Positions 1 to 5,077 of a stretch of 10,407 nucleotides of DNA are shown one piece after another. The notes beneath the pieces are model-generated. The model ran no database searches. It had not been told where the DNA came from and was given only the letters and a program-made list of their open reading frames with translations. Origin of the DNA: Bacillota bacterium (GTDB taxonomy: Bacteria; Bacillota; Clostridia; Clostridiales; Clostridiaceae); the NCBI GenBank assembly GCA_023427705.1, contig JAEZAL010000294.1, positions 1 to 10,407 of the forward strand. The letters are read 5' to 3'. Made by a program: the position numbers and the translations under genes. Each line of letters begins with the position of its first letter. Position 1 is the stretch's first letter.

Positions 1-1
1 T

Positions 2-493
2 AAGAAGTTTGACCATCCGATGAATGTTGTAAATGAAGGAGCTAATGGCTCATTAATGGCAATATTAAACACAGCAGCTGCAGTTGGTTATGGAAATGTT
101 ATAAGTTCATTAGCTGCTTTTGGAATAATAAAAAATGGTCTTTTGGGAATATCAGAAAATCCCTTAATTGCTGAAGGAATATCAGTTACCACTTTAGCTG
201 GAATTACTGGTTCTGCATCAGGGGGAATAAGTATAGCTTTAGATGCATTAGGTGAAAATTTACTTCAACTTGCAAGTAAGTCAGGAATAGATCCTCAAGT
301 ACTTCATAGGATAGCTACAATAGCTTGTGGAGGTTTAGATAGTTTACCTCATAATGGAGCAGTTATAACATTATTAGCAGTTTGTGGGTTAACTCATAAG
401 AAATCATATTTTGATATCATGGTAGTTTCAGTAATAATACCACTAATAGCATTAGCAGTAGCTATAATATTAGGTTCAATAGGAATAGTTTAA
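2..493 (+). CDS. GntP-family permease, C-terminal part (5' end outside window)
   Basis: This is the last ~163 residues of an integral membrane proton-coupled carrier of the gluconate/organic-acid GntP family (full members are usually about 430-450 residues). The reading frame is open from base 2 (KKFDHPMNVV...) to the TAA at 491-493. Family-typical C-terminal stretches are visible: the TGSASGGISIAL segment and GGLDSLPHNGAVITLL, which closely follow the GntP C-terminus. A last hydrophobic helix (IMVVSVIIPLIALAVAIIL) ends the protein. Substrate cannot be read from this part: GntP members carry gluconate, idonate, D-serine or 3-hydroxybutyrate. The next gene starts 36 bases downstream on the same strand with no terminator between them, so they are probably co-transcribed. 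The neighbouring (R)-enoyl-CoA hydratase makes a short hydroxy acid such as 3-hydroxybutyrate a reasonable guess, but this is inference. Confidence 0.85.
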   Translation, partial: KKFDHPMNVVNEGANGSLMAILNTAAAVGYGNVISSLAAFGIIKNGLLGISENPLIAEGISVTTLAGITGSASGGISIALDALGENLLQLASKSGIDPQVLHRIATIACGGLDSLPHNGAVITLLAVCGLTHKKSYFDIMVVSVIIPLIALAVAIILGSIGIV

Positions 494-529
494 GAATATA
501 AATATTCATATTAAAGGGGTGTGGAAATA

Positions 530-946
530 TTGAAGGGGAAGACTATAAAAGAAATAAATTTAGGGGATAAGGCAAGTTATAGCAGAACTGTAACAGAAGC
601 TGATGTATTATTATTTGGTAGTGTCAGTGGAGATTTAAATCCAGCACATTTTGATGAAGAATACAGCAAAAATACAATTTTTAAGGGCAGGATATCTCAT
701 GGAATGTTGTCATCTAGCTATATATCAGCAGTACTAGGGATGCAATTGCCTGGACCAGGAACAATATATTTATCTCAAGAATTAAAATTTATTTCACCTG
801 TTAGATTTGGAGATACAATAACTGCAATGGTTGAGGTTATAGAAAAAGTAGAAGGCAAGAACAGAATTGTTTTGGATACAACTTGTATTAATCAACATGG
901 TAATATTGTGGTAAATGGAAAAGCAGTAGTTATGCCTCCAAAATAA
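530..946 (+). CDS. MaoC/PhaJ-type (R)-specific enoyl-CoA hydratase
   Basis: A single hot-dog-fold hydratase that would interconvert (R)-3-hydroxyacyl-CoA and trans-2-enoyl-CoA in the cytoplasm. From the TTG start it is 138 residues, the usual size for PhaJ-like enzymes. The hydratase-2 motif is intact: SGDLNPAH with catalytic Asp35 and His40, followed by FKGRISHGML. The downstream LPGPGTIYLSQELKFISPVRFGD block and the VMPPK end are also family-typical. Start choice: the purine-rich AAAGGGG at 513-519 lies 10 bases before TTG 530. An in-frame GTG at 521 lies only one base after the GGGG, too close to use, and family members generally begin with a sequence like MKGKTI. The gene follows the permease by 36 bases and is closed by a strong terminator. 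Substrate chain length is not visible; a protein this small would suit short acyl chains. Confidence 0.88.
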   Translation: MKGKTIKEINLGDKASYSRTVTEADVLLFGSVSGDLNPAHFDEEYSKNTIFKGRISHGMLSSSYISAVLGMQLPGPGTIYLSQELKFISPVRFGDTITAMVEVIEKVEGKNRIVLDTTCINQHGNIVVNGKAVVMPPK

Positions 947-987
947 TAGAGTAAAGTAGAAAAATTAAATTTAGAATTTATATACTT

Positions 988-1031
988 AAGAGATTGTAAT
1001 TTTTATAAGTTAAGATTACAATCTCTTTTAT
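988..1031 (+). terminator. Rho-independent terminator after the MaoC gene
   Basis: A perfect 13-bp stem (AAGAGATTGTAAT at 988-1000 with ATTACAATCTCTT at 1015-1027) encloses a 14-base loop and runs into TTTTATTT. It ends the permease-hydratase unit and insulates the RNA region downstream. Confidence 0.85.
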
Positions 1032-1106
1032 TTCTAAGCTTTAATATAAAAATTAATTTTAATTTATTGTGGACTAAAAATATTAAAGTAGAAAATTATA
1101 TAAGCA

Positions 1107-1136
1107 TTGACATTATTGCGGCATTTAGAATATATT
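1107..1136 (+). promoter_or_regulatory. Sigma-A-type promoter upstream of the structured RNA
   Basis: Consensus -35 TTGACA at 1107-1112 and -10 TATATT at 1131-1136 with an 18-base spacer; transcription would begin near 1143. It points into a stretch with no reading frame but strong folding potential, which supports an RNA gene or a long leader. Confidence 0.6.
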
Positions 1137-1142
1137 TAAATT

Positions 1143-1315
1143 AGATAGATTTCAAAAAAGAGAGGTATTTTTGTGAGTGTATAGTATCAAATAGTTAATT
1201 TAATATTGATTCCCAAAAAAGTGAGGTTTATAACCTTTATTTGTTGTGGGATTAATTAAACTATATTGATACAAGTCCGCGAATGAAATTACAAGGGGTA
1301 TACTATACCTTTTTT
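1143..1315 (+). ncRNA. Candidate structured RNA with 6S-like rod architecture
   Basis: No protein gene occupies bases 1032-1433. From a predicted start near 1143 the transcript can fold into one long rod. The closing stem pairs AAGAGAGGTAT (1158-1168) with ATACCTTTTTT (1305-1315), 11 continuous pairs including two G-U. A large asymmetric bubble follows, with 1169-1183 on one side and 1273-1304 on the other; the 3' side contains AAGTCCGCG. Next is a ~21-bp stem pairing 1184-1204 with 1251-1272 with minor bulges, capped by CCCA/TGGG and an AGGTT/AACCT hairpin (1224-1236). A closing stem, central bubble and long terminal arm in ~170-180 nt is the layout of bacterial 6S RNA, which mimics an open promoter and binds RNA polymerase. 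The 6S label rests on architecture only. The alternative is a cis-acting leader of the mutS2-like gene. Confidence 0.42.
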
Positions 1316-1329
1316 ATGATTGAGTTTTT

Positions 1330-1363
1330 AGCTGTGGAAGTATCCATGGCTTTTTTTATTTTA
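1330..1363 (+). terminator. Rho-independent terminator between structured RNA and mutS2-like gene
   Basis: AGCTGTGG (1330-1337) pairs with CCATGGCT (1344-1351), including two G-U pairs, with loop AAGTAT, and is followed by seven T, A and four T. It would end the upstream RNA, or act as an attenuator in front of the mutS2-like gene, which starts only ~75 bases later with no obvious promoter of its own. Confidence 0.7.
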
Positions 1364-1433
1364 TAAGTATATTTATGAAGTCTATCTAGATTTCGTAACT
1401 TGTATGTTTTTAATACAAGAAAGGAAGATTCAA

Positions 1434-3323
1434 ATGGATAAAATAACATTAGAGAAATTAGATTATAACGAATTAAAAGAAATAGTAAAGAGTTATTGTG
1501 TAAGTGGATTAGGAAAAGCATTAATAGATAAACTTGAACCAAGTGGAAATTTAAAGATTGTAAATAAGAGACTTGATGAAACTTCAGAAGGGAAAAGACT
1601 TTTAGAAGCATCATACCATATACCTCTTAGTGGAATTTTTGATATAACACCTCATATTGAAAAAATTGAAAAGGGAGCATCTTTAAATCCAGAAGACTTG
1701 ACTATGATAAGTGACTTTTTAAGAGGATGTAGAAAAGTTAAGTTATTTGTTAAAGATAAGGAAGGATATGCACCAACTCTATGCAGTTATGGAGATAATA
1801 TTACTGATTTAAGTTATATAGAAGAGGAAATAAATAAATGTATTAGAGGTTCTGTGGTAGATTCTAACGCTAGTAAGGAGCTTAAAAAGATAAGAAGACT
1901 TATAGATGAATGTGAAGAAAAAATAAGAGAAAGACTAGATAGGTTCTTAAAGAATAGTGAAAATAAACAGTATATTCAAGAATCTTTTATAAGTAAGAGA
2001 AATGGTAGATATACAATCCCAATAAAAGCAGCTTACAAAAAATATGTTCAGGGAACTGTTATCGAAGCTTCATCAAAGGGAGCAACAGTATTTATGGAGC
2101 CATATACAATCTCTAGATATACTTCAGAATTAGCTACTTTAAAAATTGAAGAAAGTATTGAAGAATATAAGATTTTAGGCATGCTTACCGAAATGTTAAA
2201 TGAAAGAATAAGAGATTTAAAAATAAATATAGAAGTAATAGCTGAATATGATATGATTTGGGCTAAAGCTAAGTATAGTAATGAAATTTCAGGAATAAAA
2301 CCTAAATTAAACGCTCATGGTTATATAAAAATAGTAAATGGAAAATATCCTTTAATTAAAAATGTAGTACCTCTTAACTTTGAAGTTGGAGAGGATTATA
2401 GAACATTGATAATAACAGGGCCAAATGCTGGAGGGAAGACAGTTGTTTTAAAAACTGTTGGTATTTTAATACTTGCAGTACAGTCAGGATTCCATATAGC
2501 AGCTAAAGAAGGAACTGAAATAGCAGTATTTGATAAAGTATTTGTTGATATAGGAGATAACCAAAGTATTGAAAATGCTTTAAGTACTTTTTCTTCTCAT
2601 GTAAAGAATTTAGCAGAAATAATAAAGCAAAGTACAAAATCTACCTTATTATTATTTGATGAAATAGGAAGCGGAACTGAACCAAATGAAGGAGCAGCCC
2701 TAGCAATAGCTATTTTGGAAGAATTATATCATAAGGGATGTATTACAATAGCAACTACCCATTATGGAGAAATTAAAAATTTCTCAGAATCACACCCAGA
2801 CTTCGAAAATGCAGCTATGGAATTTAAAAAGGATACTCTTGAGCCTTTATACAAGCTTCATATAGGTAGAAGTGGTGATAGTAATGCCTTATATATATCT
2901 AAAAAGATGGGGATTTATGATTCAATAATAGATAAAGCGAGAAAATATATAGAAACAAAAGACTATAATTATGAATTAATTAAAGATAGTAAGATACAAA
3001 AAAAGAAGGAAGAAATAGAAATAATAGAAGCTAAATATAACTACTCTATTGGAGATAGGGTAATTCTATTAGATAAAAATGAAAGTGCTATAGTTTATAA
3101 AGAGATAGATGAATTAAATAATTTAGTAGTACTTTATAAAAATAATTTTATTGAAGTAAATTATAAGAGAGTTAAGTTAGATGTTAAGGCTAGTGAATTA
3201 TATCCAGAAGGATATGATTTTAACCAATTGTTTATAAGCTATAAAGAAAGAAAATTAGAACATGATATAAGCCGCGGATCTAAAAAAGCATTGAAAAAAA
3301 TAAGAAAAAATTCAATAGGGTAA
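1434..3323 (+). CDS. MutS2-family ATPase lacking the Smr domain
   Basis: A 629-residue MutS-type DNA-binding ATPase. The N-terminal ~320 residues match the MutS2 core/lever region (LDYNELKEIVKSY..., GRYTIPIKAAYKK...GTVIEASSKGATVFMEPY). The ABC-type ATPase follows: Walker A TGPNAGGKT (residues 328-336), the NQSIENALSTFSSH signature (376-389), Walker B LLLFDEIGSGT (405-415) and switch TTHYGE (441-446). Then come a short charged helix (about 510-535) and a KOW-like basic tail (YSIGDRVILLDKNESAIV...). Typical MutS2 has ~780-790 residues ending in an Smr nuclease domain; here the clamp coiled coil is shortened and Smr is absent, resembling the Smr-less MutS7 type. Known MutS2 acts on recombination intermediates or collided ribosomes rather than mismatches. 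Start: ATG 1434 has AAAGGAAG at 1420-1427; an in-frame ATG at 1404 has no good site. A 7-bp hairpin (1399-1419) directly precedes the ribosome binding site. Confidence 0.88.
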   Translation: MDKITLEKLDYNELKEIVKSYCVSGLGKALIDKLEPSGNLKIVNKRLDETSEGKRLLEASYHIPLSGIFDITPHIEKIEKGASLNPEDLTMISDFLRGCRKVKLFVKDKEGYAPTLCSYGDNITDLSYIEEEINKCIRGSVVDSNASKELKKIRRLIDECEEKIRERLDRFLKNSENKQYIQESFISKRNGRYTIPIKAAYKKYVQGTVIEASSKGATVFMEPYTISRYTSELATLKIEESIEEYKILGMLTEMLNERIRDLKINIEVIAEYDMIWAKAKYSNEISGIKPKLNAHGYIKIVNGKYPLIKNVVPLNFEVGEDYRTLIITGPNAGGKTVVLKTVGILILAVQSGFHIAAKEGTEIAVFDKVFVDIGDNQSIENALSTFSSHVKNLAEIIKQSTKSTLLLFDEIGSGTEPNEGAALAIAILEELYHKGCITIATTHYGEIKNFSESHPDFENAAMEFKKDTLEPLYKLHIGRSGDSNALYISKKMGIYDSIIDKARKYIETKDYNYELIKDSKIQKKKEEIEIIEAKYNYSIGDRVILLDKNESAIVYKEIDELNNLVVLYKNNFIEVNYKRVKLDVKASELYPEGYDFNQLFISYKERKLEHDISRGSKKALKKIRKNSIG

Positions 3324-3349
3324 TAAATATTTATTACCCTATTGAATTT
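3308..3349 (+). repeat. 42-bp perfect palindrome over the mutS2-like stop codon
   Basis: Bases 3308-3328 are the exact reverse complement of 3329-3349. The palindrome contains the last four sense codons and the TAA of the mutS2-like gene. As RNA it would be an ~19-bp hairpin. It has no T-run on the plus-strand side, but is flanked by a T-rich run (TTTTTTTC...) when read on the minus strand, so it could stop antisense transcripts or protect the 3' end of the mRNA. Confidence 0.8.
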
Positions 3350-3353
3350 AAAT

Positions 3354-3405
3354 AAAGTGAGAGTATTAGTGAACTTAAATGGCTATACTCTCATTTTATA
3401 TTTAT
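3354..3405 (+). terminator. Rho-independent terminator after the mutS2-like gene
   Basis: A 13-bp stem (3354-3366 with 3385-3397, core TGAGAGTAT/ATACTCTCA) with an 18-base loop, followed by TTTTATATTTAT. It directly follows the 42-bp palindrome and is the more plausible plus-strand stop. Confidence 0.75.
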
Positions 3406-3523
3406 AAGGTAATTTATAAATATATGAAAAGATATAAGATTTAATTTGTTGAAAAAGGTTTAACAAGATAGTCCCATTTATATTATTGTCGAATATTATG
3501 CTATAGAAAGGATGTGATAAAAA

Positions 3524-3877
3524 ATGAATTATGAAAGAGCTGATTATGGTGGTTTACAGGAATTATACGATAAGTGTAATAATTTAATGGGCTATCATAT
3601 AACCATAGTTATGAAAGATGGAACTACATTAGATGGAATGATTGAGAAGGTAGATGCTAACGGAATTACTATGTTAGTTGGGGAAGACATTATGGATGAT
3701 GATGAAAATATGGATCAATCCATGATGAACCAACCTAATGCACAAAGACAATATGGATATGGTGGTGGAATGAGAAGGCATAGAAGGTTTAGACGTAGGG
3801 GCTATCCATTTAACTCTATTAGGAGAGTTGTTCCTATTATTTACCCTAATCCATTTTTCCCATTCTTCCCTTATTAA
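3524..3877 (+). CDS. Small protein with Sm-like segment and Arg-rich aromatic tail
   Basis: A 117-residue protein I cannot assign to a named gene. Residues 20-55 (NLMGYHITIVMKDGTTLDG... then VDANGITMLV) show the alternating hydrophobic pattern, DG turn and D-x-NG turn of the Sm1 motif of Sm/LSm-like beta barrels. An acidic, Met-rich linker follows (DDDENMDQSMMNQ, 58-70), then a Gly/Tyr stretch (77-82) and a strongly basic run MRRHRRFRRRG (83-93). The end is hydrophobic and rich in Pro and aromatics (IIYPNPFFPFFPY). There is no signal peptide. AAAGGATGTG at 3507-3516 is a good ribosome binding site. The gene stands alone between two terminated or independently promoted genes. Basic and aromatic low-complexity tails on a small barrel suggest nucleic-acid binding or a spore-coat component; both are inference. 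Confidence 0.75.
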   Translation: MNYERADYGGLQELYDKCNNLMGYHITIVMKDGTTLDGMIEKVDANGITMLVGEDIMDDDENMDQSMMNQPNAQRQYGYGGGMRRHRRFRRRGYPFNSIRRVVPIIYPNPFFPFFPY

Positions 3878-3943
3878 TAAATTAAAAGTCGTTATTTGTA
3901 AAGTTAATATTGGATTAGTATGGTAAATCCTCATGTTGTAATG

Positions 3944-3952
3944 TGATATAAT
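3944..3952 (+). promoter_or_regulatory. Extended -10 promoter for the HAD phosphatase gene
   Basis: TGATATAAT: a perfect TATAAT at 3947-3952 preceded by TG one base upstream. No good -35 hexamer lies at the right distance, as is usual for extended -10 promoters. A start near 3959 gives a leader of ~28 bases with the AAGGAGGA ribosome binding site at 3975-3982. Confidence 0.6.
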
Positions 3953-3986
3953 TATATTAAATTAAATTACAACTAAGGAGGAATTT

Positions 3987-4640
3987 ATGTTTAAAGTAGC
4001 AATCTTTGATTTAGATGGAACATTACTAAATACGTTAGATGATTTAGCTAATGCTTGTAATTATGCTCTAAATAAATTTTCTTTTCCAACACATAATGTT
4101 GAAGAATATAAAAAGTTTATTGGAAATGGAATATATAAATTAGTTGAAAGAGCACTACCTAATAATAAAAAAGATAAGGAAACTGTAGAGAAGGTATTAA
4201 AAACATTTAGTGATTATTATAATGAACATATGATAGATATGACCAAGCCTTATGATGGAATAGTAGATATTTTAGATGAACTTAGAGCAAAAGGAATAAA
4301 GCTTGCTGTTGTATCAAATAAAAAACATGAGTTTACAATAGAAATAGTTAAAAAATACTTTGGAGATAGATTTGATATAGTATTTGGTCATAGAGAAAAC
4401 TATAAAGAAAAGCCTGATCCAACGTCAGTTTTAGAGGTAATTGAGAAGCTTAATATTTTAAAAAGTGAATGTATTTATATAGGGGATTCTAATGTAGATA
4501 TATTGACTGCTAAAAATGCTGGAGTTAAGTCAGTTGGAGTATCTTGGGGATTTAGAGGTAGAGAAGAACTAGCAAATGAAGGTGCTAATTATTTGGCTGA
4601 TAATAATATAGAATTATTAAATATAATATTAAACAGTTAA
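3987..4640 (+). CDS. HAD-superfamily phosphatase, phosphoglycolate phosphatase-like
   Basis: A cytoplasmic 217-residue Mg2+-dependent phosphohydrolase of HAD subfamily IA. All four catalytic motifs are present: motif I FDLDGTLLNT with nucleophile Asp8 and acid/base Asp10; motif II VVSNKK with Ser110; motif III Lys142 in KEKPDP; and motif IV YIGDSNVDI with Asp167 and Asp171. The helical cap lies between motifs I and II (about 15-85). Length and motif spacing fit the Gph/PpaX/beta-phosphoglucomutase-like branch, where 2-phosphoglycolate or another small phospho-compound is the typical substrate; the exact one cannot be read from sequence. AAGGAGGA at 3975-3982 is a near-perfect ribosome binding site four bases before ATG. 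The gene is monocistronic, between its own promoter and terminator. Confidence 0.88.
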   Translation: MFKVAIFDLDGTLLNTLDDLANACNYALNKFSFPTHNVEEYKKFIGNGIYKLVERALPNNKKDKETVEKVLKTFSDYYNEHMIDMTKPYDGIVDILDELRAKGIKLAVVSNKKHEFTIEIVKKYFGDRFDIVFGHRENYKEKPDPTSVLEVIEKLNILKSECIYIGDSNVDILTAKNAGVKSVGVSWGFRGREELANEGANYLADNNIELLNIILNS

Positions 4641-4658
4641 TATAAAGATAGTAGACAA

Positions 4659-4696
4659 GGAGCTGTGAAAACAGCTCCATTAAGTTTATTTTTACA
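4659..4696 (+). terminator. Rho-independent terminator after the HAD gene
   Basis: GGAGCTGT (4659-4666), GAAA tetraloop, ACAGCTCC (4671-4678): a perfect 8-bp GC-containing stem with a stable loop. It is followed by an interrupted T-rich stretch (ATTAAGTTTATTTTT), so efficiency may be moderate. Confidence 0.75.
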
Positions 4697-4698
4697 CT

Positions 4699-4720
4699 TT
4701 ATTGTAAATATTGACAATAA
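4699..4720. promoter_or_regulatory. 22-bp inverted repeat overlapping the -35 of the hydrogenase promoter
   Basis: Arms TTATTGT (4699-4705) and ACAATAA (4714-4720) around AAATATTG; the whole 22 bp is palindromic except for one mismatched pair (4706/4713). It covers the TTGACA hexamer, as expected of a repressor operator. It resembles a Rex site (TTGT...ACAA) but the half-site spacing is two bases too short, so the regulator is unknown. Confidence 0.5.
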
Positions 4721-4740
4721 GCTGATTAAGGGTTTATATT
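4711..4740 (+). promoter_or_regulatory. Putative sigma-A-type promoter of the hydrogenase operon
   Basis: Consensus -35 TTGACA at 4711-4716 and a -10 at TTATAT (4734-4739, 17-base spacer) or TATATT (4735-4740, 18-base spacer). Transcription would start near 4746, giving a ~330-base leader. A lone TATAAT at 4830-4835 is an alternative but lacks a recognisable -35. Confidence 0.55.
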
Positions 4741-4773
4741 AAAAATATAGCTTTGTAAACGTATCCTATATAG

Positions 4774-4789
4774 TGTTAATAATTTAACA
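4774..4789. promoter_or_regulatory. Rex-type redox operator
   Basis: TGTTAA (4774-4779), four-base spacer TAAT, TTAACA (4784-4789). This matches the inner 16 bases of the clostridial Rex consensus TTGTTAA-N4-TTAACAA; only the outermost base on each side differs. Rex binds such sites when NADH/NAD+ is low and leaves when NADH rises. The site lies ~28-44 bases after the predicted start, suited to blocking elongation or promoter clearance. Control of hydrogenase genes by Rex fits the use of H2 as an electron sink. Confidence 0.68.
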
Positions 4790-5063
4790 TTATTTGGTCT
4801 AATAAAAATATTTTAGTATAGATTACTACTATAATTTTATATATAAGTATATTTGAAGAAGGTGATTTAAAAATATTAAAGGAAAAATTATAAAAATAAT
4901 TTTAGCAGAGAAAGGAGATTATTTACAATAAATAGACAGAATATTTAAAAAATTGTTTAACGGGAGATTATTAAATCATAGGTGTTTTCCATTAATAATT
5001 TAAGAAAAATTTTAAAATAATCATATTATAGATGGAAAGCTTATTATTGAGAATTTTGTTGAT
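4790..5063 (+). other. Long AT-rich leader of the hydrogenase operon, no supported gene
   Basis: No protein gene or classified RNA is visible in these ~270 bases. Several ribosome-binding-like purine runs occur without usable reading frames: GAAGGTGAT near 4858-4866, AAAGGAGAT near 4912-4920 and CGGGAGAT near 4962-4969. An 18-codon open stretch without a normal start (KGKIIKIILAEKGDYLQ then TAA, about 4880-4930) follows the first. TTTTCCAT (about 4984-4991) could pair with ATGGAAA (about 5032-5038). The region may be a decayed upstream gene or a regulatory leader. Confidence 0.35.
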
Positions 5064-5077
5064 GGGAGGATAGGAAC

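Noticed and set aside
1143..1363. T-box or known metabolite riboswitch upstream of the mutS2-like gene
   Set aside because: No T-box sequence (GGGTGGNACCGCG type) or recognisable SAM, TPP, FMN, cobalamin, purine, preQ1 or c-di-GMP signature is present; the downstream gene is not a typical target.
1303..1614. Minus-strand 103-residue open frame
   Set aside because: Low-complexity Leu/Phe-rich translation crossing the terminator, leader and start of the mutS2-like gene; no ribosome binding site or family resemblance.
3324..3523. Frameshifted Smr domain after the mutS2-like gene
   Set aside because: The downstream 200 bases hold a palindrome and a terminator and no LDLRG-type or other Smr-like coding in any frame, so the short form is not a simple frameshift.
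3674..3934. Minus-strand 86-residue open frame opposite the Sm-like gene
   Set aside because: Antisense shadow of the coding region with no ribosome binding site and biased, non-protein-like composition.
4964..4973. Second Rex half-site (TTGTTTAAC) in the hydrogenase leader
   Set aside because: Only one half matches and no partner half follows at the required spacing.
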